From the NCBI RefSeq assembly GCF_050947875.1, contig NC_134568.1, positions 258,985,115 to 259,049,114 on the forward strand: a stretch of DNA of 64,000 bases, given 5' to 3'. Under the pieces are notes generated by a model that did not search any database, was not told the origin of the DNA, and was given only the letters and a program-made list of their open reading frames with translations. The position numbers and the translations under genes were made by a program. Numbering within the stretch: position 1 is the stretch's first letter; the number at the start of each line of letters is the position of its first letter. This document shows positions 10,800-22,500 of this stretch, piece after piece. Origin of the DNA: Dermacentor variabilis. Taxonomy: Eukaryota; Arthropoda; Arachnida; Ixodida; Ixodidae.

Positions 10800-11718
10800 C
10801 GATCACTTGGTTCGCACGGAACGTGCTTTGCGAAACGAGAGCGGCAGGAGCTTTATTTTGTATAACAATCTCCCTTTCATTTTCAATCTTCGTCGTTGTC
10901 TCACACACCGTTTTTACCTCCGGTATATGCCATCGATAATAAAACATCATGGAGAGTGAAAGGGCTCGTTACAAAATGCGGTCTCAGATATGCTACAGTA
11001 TCTATAGTTTCCTCACCAGCGGCCTACCGAGCCACAGAGAGTGAAATTTCTCGCTGATCTAAGTGTACTCGGAAAATGCGAGCAAGATAGTGATTTTGAA
11101 AGATGTAGCCTGCAACTTCGTCTAGCTATCTAGTACCAGAACGATGAACCAGGCAGCTAGAGGAGAAGGAATATGGTGCTATATATATTTTGATTGCCGC
11201 CATTTCGTCTGCATCGCCTGACTGCCGTCAAAATTGCGGACATGTGATTAAGGTTTTGTGCCTGCAGCATGAAATATTGCGGATTTTGCTTTTCATTCTT
11301 CCTCCACTGTTGACTGCTGAAGCTCGATATCGGACAGACTTGGGTTCACCCGTTTGATTACGTGTAGGAACGACGTAGAAACCAAACTTCGAATGCTCGC
11401 ATCATTGTGCTTGTTTACTTAGCTGTTCGGCCATCCGTGAGCCTCAAGCGCAGCCCATCAAGCGGAACTCCACACGGGATGTGCGAAAAGGCAAGATGCA
11501 AATTGGCAACCACAAACACAAGAGGCGCAGAAATTCATTGGTGATGATATGAGCATCTCCTTTGGAACGGAGAGACGTGGCACGCCCAAGCTCTCTCTCT
11601 AAATATTTGGTGCATTTAAATCTTTAAATATCTTTATGCTCTAAGCTTCATTATTCGTTGTATAACGTTCTACTTCTTGCGTTTATCCCTTCTTTTGCGT
11701 CACAATAGCCGTATTTTA
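10800..11718. other. Unassigned intergenic DNA
   Basis: No gene, RNA or recognised repeat was seen. Confidence 0.4.
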
Positions 11719-11930
11719 ACCCCCCGTGGTTGCTTAGTGGATTTGGTGTTGCGCTGCTAAGCACAAGGTCACGAGGTCAAATCCCGGCCACGGCGGCCGC
11801 ATTTCGATGGGGGCGAAATGAAAAGGAAGCACCCGTGTACTTATTTTAGGTGCACGTTAAACAACGTAATGTGGTCAAAATCAATCCGTAGTCCCCCACT
11901 ACAGCGTGGCTCATAATCAGATCGTGGTTC
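11719..11930 (+). repeat. Ruka SINE, degenerate
   Basis: The head CCGTGGTTGCTTAGTGG, the CTGCTAAGCACAAGGTCACG segment, a decayed B-box (AGGTCAAATCCCGG), CATTTCGATGGGGGCGAAAT, GTGCACGTTAAA and CCCCCACTACAGCGTGGCTC can be aligned to the other Ruka copies. Several small indels make it an older copy. Confidence 0.75.
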
Positions 11931-11931
11931 C

Positions 11932-12440
11932 TTAACGCGATAACGTTAAGGAGCCCGTGTCGCAAAAAAAATCCGGCGTCGGCGCCCCGCGTCGGACGTC
12001 GTTTCGGCAAAAAGATTTTCGAACCACACATACCCAGGCCGTTCATGTGACGCAAGGAATTCAGTGAACTAATTTTCTCAAGCTAAAATACGTGGAAAAA
12101 TCGTAAACTACGATTACACACAGCCTACTGACATGATAGTTCTCGGATTGTAATTTGAATATACGAGAAAACAATCCTGTCACGCGAAAACTCAAACAAA
12201 CCCCTTTTCCAGCGTTTCTACAATGGCGCTCGCCTCCGCCGCATCGTTACCGCATCGCGGCCCATGCAAGAGTCCGCGTTTCGACCAGGAAGCCCGTGCA
12301 TAGCGATCGCCGCGGGCGTGTCCCGGTAAACATGACGGTTACATACGCTGCAGTTGCCGGGAAGGGTGAGAAGCAGTCAGGGATCTTTGAATGCTATCGC
12401 GTTCCATTCTTAAAGGCGAACCTTAAGCGTCCTACAAAAT
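11932..12440. repeat. TTAACGCGATAACGTTAAGG repeat, copy 1
   Basis: Starts with TTAACGCGATAACGTTAAGG followed by GAGCCCGTGTCGCA. It ends with GAATGCTATCGCGTTCCATT and GGCGAACCTTAAGCGTCCTA. The same start and end words bracket 15118-15572. Confidence 0.5.
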
Positions 12441-12622
12441 TTCTCCCTACAGTCCTTAATATCTAGCCCCTCGTCCAGCCTATACTGCTTTCATATTTAT
12501 TGCTGGCTGGATACTCTGACATGCTAACAAAATATGCTTAATGGTTTCTGCACCAGCCCTACGCTATGGAGTCGCCTTCATTTACACAGAGTAGAGAAGG
12601 GCATGTTGGTAGTTCAGGTTTA

Positions 12623-12723
12623 AAATAAAAACAGCGTGAGAGACAGTGACAAACGAAGAAAGACACACAGAGCTGTGTGTGTCTTTCTTCGTTTGTCCCT
12701 GTCTCTCGTGCTGTTCTTATTTC
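12623..12723. repeat. Near-perfect ~100-bp palindrome
   Basis: The left arm contains GAGAGACAGTGACAAACGAA then GAAAGACACACAG. The right arm is its complement (GTGTCTTTCTTCGTTTGTCC then CTGTCTCTCGTGCTG), with almost no spacer around position 12672. Only a few mismatches occur over about 48 bp per arm. Confidence 0.75.
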
Positions 12724-13081
12724 ATCTACGCTTTGTCAGACATCCCCATTGACACCTTATAATAGGACTTACAGCTGTCATTTGAATTATCATAAAACAT
12801 TTCCCTTCCGATTTTTTTTTCCTGTTTGATATTGTTTCATAGATGTATTCTTCTTCATTCCTCCCGACTCTACATTAACACCCTTTTCTACGCCCCAATC
12901 AGCGCAACATTCACTGGTTAATTTCCGTATTTTTTATCTCCACCGTGAGTCAACATTTTTCCTATATAGATACTTAAAAATGTAGCCCCCAATAAATTTT
13001 CGTTCAAGTTTCGCAGTCTTTCAAAGTAAATCTTGCTGTGAGCATCCTGCACTTCTAAGGACTCCCAGCCTATGTCGGCAT

Positions 13082-13314
13082 GTACAGCCGCCCTGATTTT
13101 TAATAATATAGCGCGAGCGTCGACTGAACTGCTGGTGAGCGCCTTATAACGGCGATAAGCGTGCAACAAGAGCGTGCAACAAGGCGAGTGCAACAAGGCA
13201 ACAAGGCTCGTGCGCGAACTCTCGCCTTGTTGCACGCTTATCGCCGTTATAAGGCGCTCACCAGCAGTTCAGTCGACGCTCGCGCTATATTATTAAAAAT
13301 CAGGGCGGCTGTAC
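13082..13314. repeat. Perfect 89-bp inverted repeat inside a LINE relic
   Basis: The left arm, 13082-13170, begins GTACAGCCGCCCTG and ends GCGTGCAACAAG. The right arm, 13226-13314, begins CTTGTTGCACGC and ends CAGGGCGGCTGTAC. By reading I find no mismatch. The 55-bp spacer repeats GCGTGCAACAAGGCGAG, so the stem can slip. Both arms carry the same LINE-coding stretch in opposite directions. Confidence 0.85.
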
Positions 13315-13561
13315 TGCTTAATTTGTGTTTTTTTCCATGCATCCCAGTGTTAGCCTTCGGTCAGCTCTCTGATTAATCTACAGTCCCACCTGCATTTCAG
13401 ATTTTAAGCACAGCACCGAATTAACAAACGTAAGCCCGAGAACCATTACGCTTTCTCCGGTGGGACCTCGTACTACATATTTGTTGAACCCCTACAACGC
13501 TTTATGTTTCATTGGGGCCGCGTTTCTCCTGCATTTTGCTTTGATTACTTCATGTTTTTCT

Positions 13562-13806
13562 GTATAAAATTATGGGGTTTAACGTGCCAAAACCACTTTC
13601 TGATTATGAGGCACGCCGTAGTGGAGGACTCCGGAAATTGCGACCACCTGGGGTTCTTTAACGTGCACCATGGTGCACCTAAAGCTAAGTAGACGGGTGT
13701 TTTCGCATTTCGCCCCCATCGAAATGCAGCTGCCGCGGCCGGGATTCGATCCCGCGACCTCGTGCTCAGCAGCCCAACACCATAACCACTGAGAAATCAC
13801 GGCGGG
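13562..13806 (-). repeat. Ruka SINE inserted in LINE relic, 9-bp TSD
   Basis: On the minus strand the head CCGTGATTTCTCAGTGG, B-box GGATCGAATCCCGG, GTGCACGTTAAAGAACCCCAGG and CACTACGGCGTGCCTCATAATC are intact. The flanks are TGTTTTTCT at 13553-13561 and 13807-13815. A small insertion near 13672 duplicates part of the GTGCAC word. LINE homology resumes on both sides, so the SINE is younger. Confidence 0.85.
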
Positions 13807-14449
13807 TGTTTTTCTACATACCTATTTCCCGCTGTGATCAATACTTCTTGGTATTTGTACTCAGCTACGCTTGGTATCTGATTTTCCTGTACTGTGACCA
13901 GCAGATCAGCCGTGCCACTGAACACCAAGAAGCCCATTTTCTTTGCACAAATTTAAATCCCAGCGCTTTACTTTCCTTCCCACATATTTCTGCTAGAATA
14001 TCTATATCACTCCGACTGTCACTAACAAACCGTTAATTTTCGGCAAAAAATATGTCCTTCAGCAAACACCAACTAGACCAACAAACAGTTCTGTTGAAAC
14101 ATATGACTAACAAAATGTCATCCGCGTACATTAGTTACGCCCAGAAGACGTTGCCTCTCCACCATTCCACGTCGTTTAAATGAAAGATTATAACCTTATT
14201 TGTCGCTGGCTTCATTTGCATCCTTATTTATATCATAAAGATGAGTGGTGACTTCTGGATATCTACTGCCCCGCCATTAGCGTTTTCCACGTTAGCTTAA
14301 CTGTATTCCGGTACATATAGCTCTAGAAAATCTGTAGTTCTCTTCCCAAGGCCTTCCTTTTTATAATTCTTTAGAAAAATCTACCTGTTTAGTATCTATG
14401 AAGACTATATACAGGGTTTCTTTTATTGAGATGTACAGGAGTTTATTTA

Positions 14450-15115
14450 TTGCGATAGAATTATATGGATACTCCATGCGCATTTATGCCGTCGCCGTGA
14501 TGTTCCGTATGAAGTGCAAGGGCGATAACATCGTCGCTGCGCGCCGTATGCTGTATGTACGAGTGAAAACGTGCGAGGTGAGCCGATGGCGGCTCAATTC
14601 CGCGCGCGCAGGGAGGAAAGCGGGGAGGAAGCGTGCCGTCTTCAGTGGCGCGCAAGGCACCGGGGGGGAGGGGAGGAAGGGGGAGAGGTACGTTCTACTC
14701 CGGTGGCCGCTGCATATGGCGCGGCGGCGCGGACCCTGTCTTGAAAGCGATCTGCGATGGGGACAAAGTCTATGTGAGACGAGGGCATGATAGCTTCGTG
14801 TGCGCTGTGTTCTCGCCGCTTAGTTCGCGTTGAAGCGTGGCAGCACGAAGGTCAATTCGCTCGCTGCTGCTGCTGCGCCTCATCACTCTAATGTTTTGAC
14901 AAAGCGTTTCTGAAGTCGTCGAGTGAGATGTGTTCATGCTTGACTGTGCGCGCGTGAAACCGTGCTCATTAATTTTGTTAGTAAGCGAATGTTTACCACT
15001 ATATACGGCTGATAAAACTGTAATCCTTACTTCGTATAACTGTTTACTAATTTGCTATCGCAATCGACATGCTTCACCTTTCGGGCGAACTGCGACTTTT
15101 TCTGGACAATATGGA
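14450..15115 (-). repeat. GC-rich dispersed tick repeat, copy 3
   Basis: Read on the minus strand it starts near AGTCGCAGTTCGCCCGAAAG and runs through TGCGATAGCAAATTAG, CATTCGCTTACTAAC, GCGAGCGAATTGACCTTCGTGC, AACTAAGCGGCGAGAAC, CATCGCAGATCGCTTTCAAG and the CGAGATTGAGCC-type block. It is one of the longest copies. The plus-strand 130-residue frame across it is not a gene. Confidence 0.5.
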
Positions 15116-15117
15116 TT

Positions 15118-15572
15118 TTAACGCGACAGCGTTAAGGAGCTCGTGTCGCAGAAAAGCCGGTGTCGTCGGCGTCGGCGGCGTTGGCCGTGAGCGATAAATC
15201 CCAGTAGGCACTTCATGAATAAAAAACAACTTGCAAGATGGGCTTGGTGGGAATCGAACCACGGTCTCCGGAGTGTGAGACGGAGACGTTACCATTGAGC
15301 CACGAATTCGATGCTTCAAAACGGTACAAAAGCGCCTCTAGTGAACGCGGTGTTGCCTTAGAAACGAGCTGTTTCTAAGGCTCAGGCGTGCGTCGCTTGC
15401 TCAGGCGCACATTTCGTTGTCGCGCCGAACGCTGCGTTGCTCGACGCTCACCGCGTCCGATGCGGGGCGCGTAGTTGCTGCGCCGTAGTCCATTGTCTTA
15501 GACCCCTTGGCGGGTCGACGGGAACGCTGTCGCGTTCCACTCTTGAAGGCGAAGCTTAAGCGTCCTCCATTT
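15118..15572. repeat. TTAACGCGACAGCGTTAAGG repeat, copy 2
   Basis: Bounded by TTAACGCGACAGCGTTAAGG at the left and GGGAACGCTGTCGCGTTCCA plus GGCGAAGCTTAAGCGTCCTC at the right. It contains a tRNA-like segment on the minus strand at about 15238-15312. Confidence 0.5.
15238..15312 (-). repeat. tRNA-like (SINE-head-like) segment
   Basis: On the minus strand a box-A-like TGGCTCAATGGT and a B-box GGTTCGATTCC lie at tRNA-like spacing, with a T-arm GTGGTTCGATTCCCAC. The acceptor ends do not pair and the anticodon stem needs an oversized loop. I treat it as a tRNA-derived repeat, not a working tRNA. Confidence 0.4.
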
Positions 15573-16026
15573 TTTTTGTAAAGATTACCTGTGGTTTAGC
15601 CCTCTTTAACCCTAGTTGAATTGCGAAAGCAAGAGCTGCATAGCTACGCTTGTGGTGTTAGCTTGTGGTTAAACGTTTGGTTTAGCTCTATTGTATAGAC
15701 ACAAGACACACTGTTCAGGTAACGACTAGGCTAGGTAACGACTAGGTAACGTCTACGCAGCGTCTCATTCCGACGCTCTCGAGTCGTGCGGCGCGTTCTT
15801 CTGGCGTCTCTTGAGCGCGCTGTCTCTTCCTCGCTTCGTTCTGTCGTTGTTGCGTCTCTTTCGCGCTCTCCATAACGACTAAATACATTGAGGCGAAGCG
15901 CATATATATATATATATAGTCATATCATAAGAAGCCAACAAACACTGACACCAAGGACAACATAGGGGAAATTACTTGGGCTTAATAAATGAAACAAAGA
16001 AACGATAAATTAATGGAAATTAAAGT
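15573..16026. other. Unassigned DNA with short (TA)n
   Basis: Nothing recognisable except a short TA run near 15901-15918. Confidence 0.35.
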
Positions 16027-16095
16027 AGATGAAAAAGCAACTTGCCGCAGGTGGGCACCGAACCCACAACCTTCGCATTTCGGAGGCCCCTCGGT
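16027..16095 (-). repeat. tRNA-like SINE fragment
   Basis: On the minus strand the T-arm and B-box GTGGGTTCGGTGCCCAC is clear, followed by a GCAAGTTGCTTTTT tail. The part that should hold box A is replaced by the microsatellite at 16115. This is a truncated tRNA-derived repeat. Confidence 0.4.
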
Positions 16096-16112
16096 TAACC
16101 CCCTTTCTTCTC

Positions 16113-16114
<2 letters not shown>

Positions 16115-16184
<70 letters not shown>
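16115..16184. repeat. (TA)n(CA)n microsatellite
   Basis: About 18 TA units run directly into about 15 CA units. Open frames across it consist only of YI and TH dipeptides. Confidence 0.97.
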
Positions 16185-16186
<2 letters not shown>

Positions 16187-17601
16187 CGCGAGGCGACACG
16201 TCCTTTTGCTCTACCGCAGTGGAGCACATCTGGTGGCATACGGCATACGGCTGCCTACATAAGGCATACGGCGCGACGAGCCGAAATGGCTCGCTGGCTG
16301 GCGTAGTAAAACTTTCGCTTTAAAAGCCTATGACTGTGAAACGCCTGTCGTCTTCGCATACGAGATTTATGGCGAGGCGGGAATACCTTGCCGGTGCTTA
16401 AGTTACTCTGAAAATGCCAGTGTTTAATGAAAAACTTGTAGGGTGTCACAATTTATGTCATACCCATTTTTTTACGAATCCAAAAAGTCGCACGTAATTT
16501 GAGATATTTATCATCGAAATTGAAGGCTGAATCCAAACAATATCGCGGCTGAGCGCGTCCATCTGCGCGTAAAAAAAAGTGTTGGGCGAAGTTCGAATGA
16601 TAGCATGCCGCAACCAGATTCTGGCCCCACAGACAGCGGCACACGCTTGCCAGCCAAAGCGTGCCACGTGCATGAGTATAGCTGCCGCAACTGGCCGAGG
16701 CGTTCAGTTTCAAACTTCCTCGCGGTAGTCGTCACGGGGCGTTTGGTCTGATATGATGGCGGGGTCGCTTTCCTGCACTCCTGCGACGCTCGGTTTCGAT
16801 ATTGACTAGATTTACCGTTGAAATTCGATGATAAATATCTCGCATTAGGTGAGACTTTCAGGATTAAACAAGAAAATCAGAGTATATTGAAAAGTAACTA
16901 CTTTCAAATTTGCAATTTACAACTGGCACTATAATTATTAATTTTTTGTTAATTAGTCTTCTGAAGCTCACGTTATTAGCGGCAAAGTATGTCCACCTCG
17001 CCTAGGAACTCCCCCCTCCTAAAACGCTACGTTCGCTGCGCTTATAGCCTTTTTTTTATAAAACATTATGTATTAAGGCGTAAGCCTTTAGTGGCTCATG
17101 AATGTCCGGGCGCAGTCCGTGGTGGACGCAGGAAAGCGGTGATCACCGGCGAAGGGGAGCAAGGAGAGGAGGCGCCATGCCAGTAGCGCTGTGCGAGCGG
17201 GCGCGTGGGAGAGCGCGGACATGCGCGTGGGGGTGCGCGCACAACGGCGACAAACTTTGCAGCCATATGGCTGTGATTGCATCCCATGCTCGCGGCCACG
17301 GCGGCGTCCGTTCGCAGAATAGTTGACAACAGCGCAACAGAGGCAGTCATAGATAGGTTTCCGCCTATCGCAGTTTAGCTCAGCAAAGTACCCATGCATT
17401 TTGTCTTAAAAAAGAAAAGAAAAACTCTGTATTGACCTGTTTTCTTCCTTGGCTATAGTGTGATTACAATCAGGTTGTCGACGCATCTTGCGATTCTGGA
17501 ACCATTCTGCAGTTCTCCTATGCAGTGTCTCGTTCTGTTCTAATCACGTTTCCAACTTGAACTTAATGGCCTGCATTACTAACCTGTACGTACTACCGTT
17601 G
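16185..17601. other. Unassigned DNA between microsatellite and gypsy element
   Basis: No gene seen. A stretch near 16500-16560 (TTTGAGATATTTATCATCG then CAATATCG) resembles 30360-30430, so an old dispersed repeat is likely. A GC-rich segment at 17088-17330 has open frames on both strands but no domain. Confidence 0.35.
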
Positions 17602-17605
17602 ATAT

Positions 17606-17774
17606 TGTTACGTGTAGAAAGACGCAGGCGGAAGAGGCTATTTACAAGCTATTTACACTGGACTGGAGCCAAAGCGCCAAGCCGACATTTTTCTAGCGCC
17701 AAGGGCACAGACCCACTCCGTCGTCGTTCTCGCGGCGGCTCGTCTCTCGGGTATCTACCGATAATATCGTAATA
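17606..17774 (-). repeat. 3' LTR of the gypsy element
   Basis: 169 bp, TGTTACGTG to CGTAATA on the plus strand. The internal side has a G-rich tract on the element strand (GCCGAGGGG) that fits a polypurine tract. Confidence 0.8.
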
Positions 17775-18284
17775 CTACCCCTCGGCGGCAAAAGCGCCGC
17801 CACGGTACTGTTAAATATCCAAGGCACGTGGAGAGTTGTAGGGCTTAAGTCGGGTGACGTGGGCAATGTCACTGGTTGTCACATCGGAGGACGTAGTGGG
17901 CGTGGCTAGAACAATTTCATAGGTGACATCGGTCACTTGGCGGAGCACGCGATATGGGCCGGTATAGCAGGAAAGCAGTTTCTCACGAAGGCCAACTTTA
18001 CGCGATGGTGACCAGAGCAACACGAGGGTGCCGGGCGCAAAATGGACATCACGGTGACGGAGGTCGTAGTGTCGCTTCTGTTGTGTCTTGAGAGACTTGT
18101 AGACGAACGCGCGCAAGTTGACGAACATGGTCAGCACGGGCGATTGCATCACGGGCAAAGGCGCTAGTTGAAGCTGTGGTGGACGGAAGCACGGTGTCTA
18201 GTAGTAGCGCCGGTTCGCGGCCATACTAGAGTTAAACGGGGAAAAGTCGACAGTTTCGAGACGGGAAGAGTTGTATGCAAAGGT

Positions 18285-18675
18285 CATCATCATCATCATC
18301 ATCATCAGCCTGTTTACGCCCACTGCAGGGCAAAGGCCTCTCCCATACTTCTCCAACAACCCCGGTCATGTACTAATTGTGGCCATGCCTTGCCTGCAAA
18401 CTTCTTAATCTCATCCGCCCACCTAACTTTCTGCCGACCCCTGCTACGCTTCCCTTCCCTTGGGATCCAGTCCGTAACCCTTAATGAACATCGGTTATCT
18501 TCCCTCCTCATTACATGTCCTGCCCATGCCCATTTCTTTTTCTTGATTTCAACTAAGATGTCATTAACTCGCGTTTGTTCCCTCACCCAATCTGATCTTT
18601 TCTTATCCCTTAACGTTACACCTATCATTCTTCTTTCCATAGCTCGTTGCGTCGTCCTCAATTTGAGTAGAACCC
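18285..18675 (-). mobile_element. 5'-truncated LINE tail nested in gypsy integrase
   Basis: 391 bp flanked by a perfect 9-bp duplication TGCAAAGGT (18276-18284 and 18676-18684). On the minus strand it encodes the last ~115 residues of an endonuclease/reverse-transcriptase-type LINE ORF2 (TQRAMERRMIGV, RDKKRSDWVREQT, WAWAGHVMRRED, GRQKVRWADEIKKFAG) and ends in a (GAT)n tail at 18306-18285. The frame is open, so it is a young 5'-truncated insertion. Excising it restores ITFA-YNSSR of the host integrase. Confidence 0.88.
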
Positions 18676-19278
18676 TGCAAAGGTAATGTAGGGTAGAGCC
18701 AGGTCCCAGTCACGGTGGTCGTCTGAAACGTATTTGGATAGCATGTCTGTAAGGGTGCGGTTCAAACGTTCAGTGAGGCCGTTCGTTTGAGGGTGGTAGG
18801 AGGTAGTAAATTTATGCTGAATGGAGCAGGCCCGCATGTTGTCGTCAATGACTTCCGCCAAAGACGTACGGGCACGGTCTGTTAGCAATTGACGCGGAGC
18901 ACCATGCATCAAAACGATATCATGTAGAAGGAAGTCCGCAACGTCAGTCGCGCAACTGGTCGGAAGAGCGCGGGTTACGGCGTAGCGGGTAGCGTAGTCA
19001 GCCGCGACTGCAACCCCACTTGTTTCCTGATGTAGATTCCGGAAATGGGCCGAGAAGGTCTAAGCCAACACGATGGAAGGGCTCGGTAGGGATGTCGAGC
19101 GGCTGCAGGTAACCAGAGGGGAGCTGGGAAGGCTTCTTGCGTCGTTGGCAAAGTTCACAAGCGGCGACGTAACGACGTACGGAACGGGCAAGGCCCGCCC
19201 AGAAAAAACGGCGACGTACACGGTCATAGGTTCGAGATACGCCGAGGTGTCCTGCCGTTGGTGCGTCGTGAAGCTCTT

Positions 19279-19511
19279 AATAATATTTGGGTTTTACGTG
19301 CCAAAACCACTTTTTGATTATGAAGCACGCCGTAGTGGAGGACTCCGGAAATTTCGACCACCTGGGGTTCTTTAACGTGCACCTAAATCTAAGCATACGG
19401 GTGTTTTCGCATTTCGCCCCTATCGAAATGCGGCCGCCGTGGCCGGGATTCGATCTCGCGACCTCGTGCTCAGCAGCCCAACACCATAGCCACTGAGCAA
19501 TCACGGCGGGT
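19279..19511 (-). repeat. Ruka SINE nested in gypsy integrase, 14-bp TSD
   Basis: Full SINE in minus orientation: head CCGTGATTGCTCAGTGGC at 19511, B-box, the GTGCACGTTAAAGAACCCCAGG core and an AT-rich tail (AATAATATTT on the plus strand at 19279). It is flanked by a perfect GTCGTGAAGCTCTT duplication at 19265-19278 and 19512-19525. The integrase reading ...EELHDT stops at the insertion and resumes beyond it. Confidence 0.93.
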
Positions 19512-22500
19512 GTCGTGAAGCTCTTCTAGAACGGTTGAGCGGAGGTGTTTAGGTATGACAAGTAGGAACTCAGAGCCGTCCGGATGAAGGTTGCGACGGT
19601 ACAGAGTACCGTCGCGGAGGAGGACGAAGAGGCGTAGAGTGGCATCGGCCGGAGAGTGTTCAAAACGGTCGATGAGTGCTCTGATGTAAGCGTCGCGACG
19701 TTGCTCGTCGGCGAAATGAAGCAGCTGTGATACAGAGAATACGCAAGCAGCACTGGTAATATCGGAGGAGTCAGGATCGTCAACAGGGTAACGCGACAAG
19801 CTGTAAGCGTCTTGGTGCAGGCGGCTAGACTTGTAGACCACGGAATATGAAAATTCTTGTAGCCTCAAAGCCCATCGACCAAGCTGGCCTGTAGGATCTT
19901 TTAGCGATGAGAGCCAGCAGAGAGCATGACGGTCAGTGACTACTGAAAAAGGGCGACCGTAAAGGTAAGGACGGAACTTCGCAACCACCCAGACAACAGC
20001 AAGGCATTCTCGTTCCGTAATGGAATAGTTGCGCTCCGATGGTGCTAGGCGGCGGCTTGCATAAGCAATAACGCGATCCTGGCCACGCTGACGCTGGGCT
20101 AAGGCGGCACCTACGCCATGACCGCTGGCATCTGTACGCAATTCTGTAGGGGCATCAGGGTCGAAGTGGGCGAGAATGGGTGGTGAGGTTAGAAGAGTGA
20201 CGAGACGAGAGAAGGCGGCGGCTTCTGAAGTGCCCCACGAGAATTGTACGCCTTTCTTCGAAAGATTAGTGAGGGGTATAGCAATTGTTGCAAAATCTGG
20301 AACAAAACGACGAAAGTACGAGCATAGTCCTACAAAACTTCTGGCGCCTGCGGCTGTCTTCGGAACCGGAAAATCTCGGACAGCGCGAGTTTTGTCGGGA
20401 TCAGGCTGTACTCCGGCAGCGTCAACGAGATGGCCCAGAAGAGTAAGTTGACGGTGGCCAAAACGACATTTGGATGAGTTAAGTTGCAGCTTCGCCTTGC
20501 GAAATACATCAAGTATAGTTGTTAGACGCTCAAGGTGAGTGTCGAATGTTGGCGAGGAGACGATGATGTCGTCGAGGTAGCAGAGGCATGTGGACCATTT
20601 GAAACCTTGGAGCAAGGAGTCCATCATATGCTCAAAGGTGGCAGGGGCGTTGCATAATCCAAACGGCATTACTTAAAATTGATATAGGCCATCAGGTGTG
20701 GCGAACGCGGTTTTTTCTCTGTCCATATCGTCAACAGCAATCTGCCAGTATCCAGAACGCAGATCAATAGAAGAGAAATAGCTGGAACCGTGGAGGCCTG
20801 CAGTCAAGCGCATCGTCTATACGTGGGAGCGGGTAGACATCCTTCTTAGTAATGTTGTTCAGATGACGGTAGTCTACGCAGAAGCGCCATGTGCCGTCCT
20901 TTTTCTTAACCAACACCACAGGTGACGCCCAGGGACTTGAAGAAGGCTCAATGATGTTTTTCTCTAGCATTTTGTTCACTTCACTTTGAATTACTCGGCG
21001 TTCCGACGCAGAAACTCGATACGGTCGTCGGGGAATATATAGGCGTAGCATCGCCAGTAAGAATCCGATGCTTGACCGCGAGCGTGCGGCCTAAAGGGCG
21101 ATCGTCGAAGTCGAAAATATCTCGGTAGGACGATAATACTTGGCAAATGTCTTCAGCCCGCGCAGAGGACAGGTCCGTCGCAACCTTTTTCGTTATGTTG
21201 GGATCGGCGCCCGAGGCTGGCGCGAGGGGCCTGCGAAGCTCGCAAGAACCATCGGTTGATAACGCTGCCACATGATGGTCGCCGAGACAATCAACGTTGG
21301 CAAGGCAAACGTTGGCAAGGCAAATTCTACCTTGCGGTAGAATTTGCTTTGCCAATCCAAAGTCAAAGATAGGTATGCGAGTGCGGTTCGCAGTAATAGT
21401 AAGTATAGTGTGAGGCACGGTAACGTCATAATGTAGTGGAATGTCGGGCAGAGGAGTGACAAGGTACTCGCCATCAGGAACTGGTGGGGAAGACGACAGT
21501 TCAATAAAGGCTATTGATTTTGGCGGCAGGCGAAGAAAGCCCGTGGGGCGTAAGCGGCACTGGGGTGCGTCAGAAAGTTCTGCGAGAATCGGCAACTCAA
21601 GGCGAAGGGTACTAGCAGAGCAGTCAATAAGGGCAGAATGCGCGGAGAGAAAGTCGAGGCCGAGAATTAGGTCGTGGGGGCAATGAGCAATCACGGTGAA
21701 GAGGACAGGGATTGGCGACCGCCGATGCTGACGCGTGCCGTACACATGCAGATGATAGGCACAGTACCGCCATCCGCAACGCGGACGACGCGTGCCGACG
21801 CTGGGGTGAGGAGCTTTTTGAATCGTCGTCGGAAGGCAGCACTCATAATAGAAAGGTGTGCGCCTGTATCGATGAGTGCAGTGACTGGATAGCCGTCAAC
21901 GGCAACGTCAAGAAGGTTTTGGTTCGTTGGTAACGTGAGCAAAGGACTTGAGGGCATGGTCGACAACGCAGCTTCACCTCCAGAAGCTGCAGTGCCTAGT
22001 TTTCCGGCTGGGTCCGGGAGGCGATAGGCGGCGAAGAGAAGCGACGGGGTTGGGGCGAACGAGACTGATGCCGTCGAGGTGAGGGCGAGCGGCTGTACCG
22101 AAGGTTCGGAGCAGGAGCATCAGCGGCAGTGGATTCATGGCGGGCGGTATAGGGAACGGAAGGTCCAAAGGTGCGGGAATAAGCGGCAGTGTATGTCCGA
22201 GGAGGTGGCGGCAATCGGTTGCGGCAGTGACGAGCGACGTAGCCGATGCGACAGCAGTGGTAGCAGATCGGCCGGTCATCAGGGGTACGCCAATCGGACG
22301 GGTTGCGGTGAGATGTGGCGGAAAAGGACTGTCGAGGACGAGGAGGGCCGCTAGAGAACTGGGGAACGCTGGGTTGAGACGTGGAACACACGGAGTTCAG
22401 ATCCATGTTCTCAAATTCCTGTCTGACTACGGCCTGAATCATCGCAATCGTGGTTGCTGGCGGATCGGGAGGCGTCGTGGGGAAAGCTGGCGAACAGGCG

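Larger units (their letters stand above)
12930..14180 (-). pseudogene. LINE ORF2 relic with RT YADD, interrupted
   Basis: Read on the minus strand from about 14140, MYADDILLV is the reverse-transcriptase catalytic motif. It is followed by a degenerate EICGKESKALGFKF, then VQENQIPSVAEYKY (about 13870). The frame is then cut by a Ruka SINE (13562-13806) and resumes at KCRRNAAPMKHKAL (about 13530). It continues near 13060-12990 with GWESLEVQDAHSKIYFERLRNL. The match to the LINE at 8765-9790 shows the same family. Frameshifts and stops are frequent. The central part carries the perfect inverted repeat at 13082-13314. There is no endonuclease domain and the relic is dead. Confidence 0.68.

Noticed and set aside
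15238..15312. Functional tRNA gene
   Set aside because: Boxes A and B are present but acceptor and anticodon stems do not fold properly; it lies within a dispersed repeat.
15989..16306. YIYI/THTH protein frame
   Set aside because: Translation of the (TA)n(CA)n microsatellite. The same applies to 50481-50828 and 52694-53056.
17088..17399. Overlapping 64- to 103-residue frames on both strands
   Set aside because: GC-rich composition effect; no motif.
18168..18686. 172-residue plus-strand frame
   Set aside because: It is antisense to the LINE C-terminus and gypsy integrase on the minus strand.
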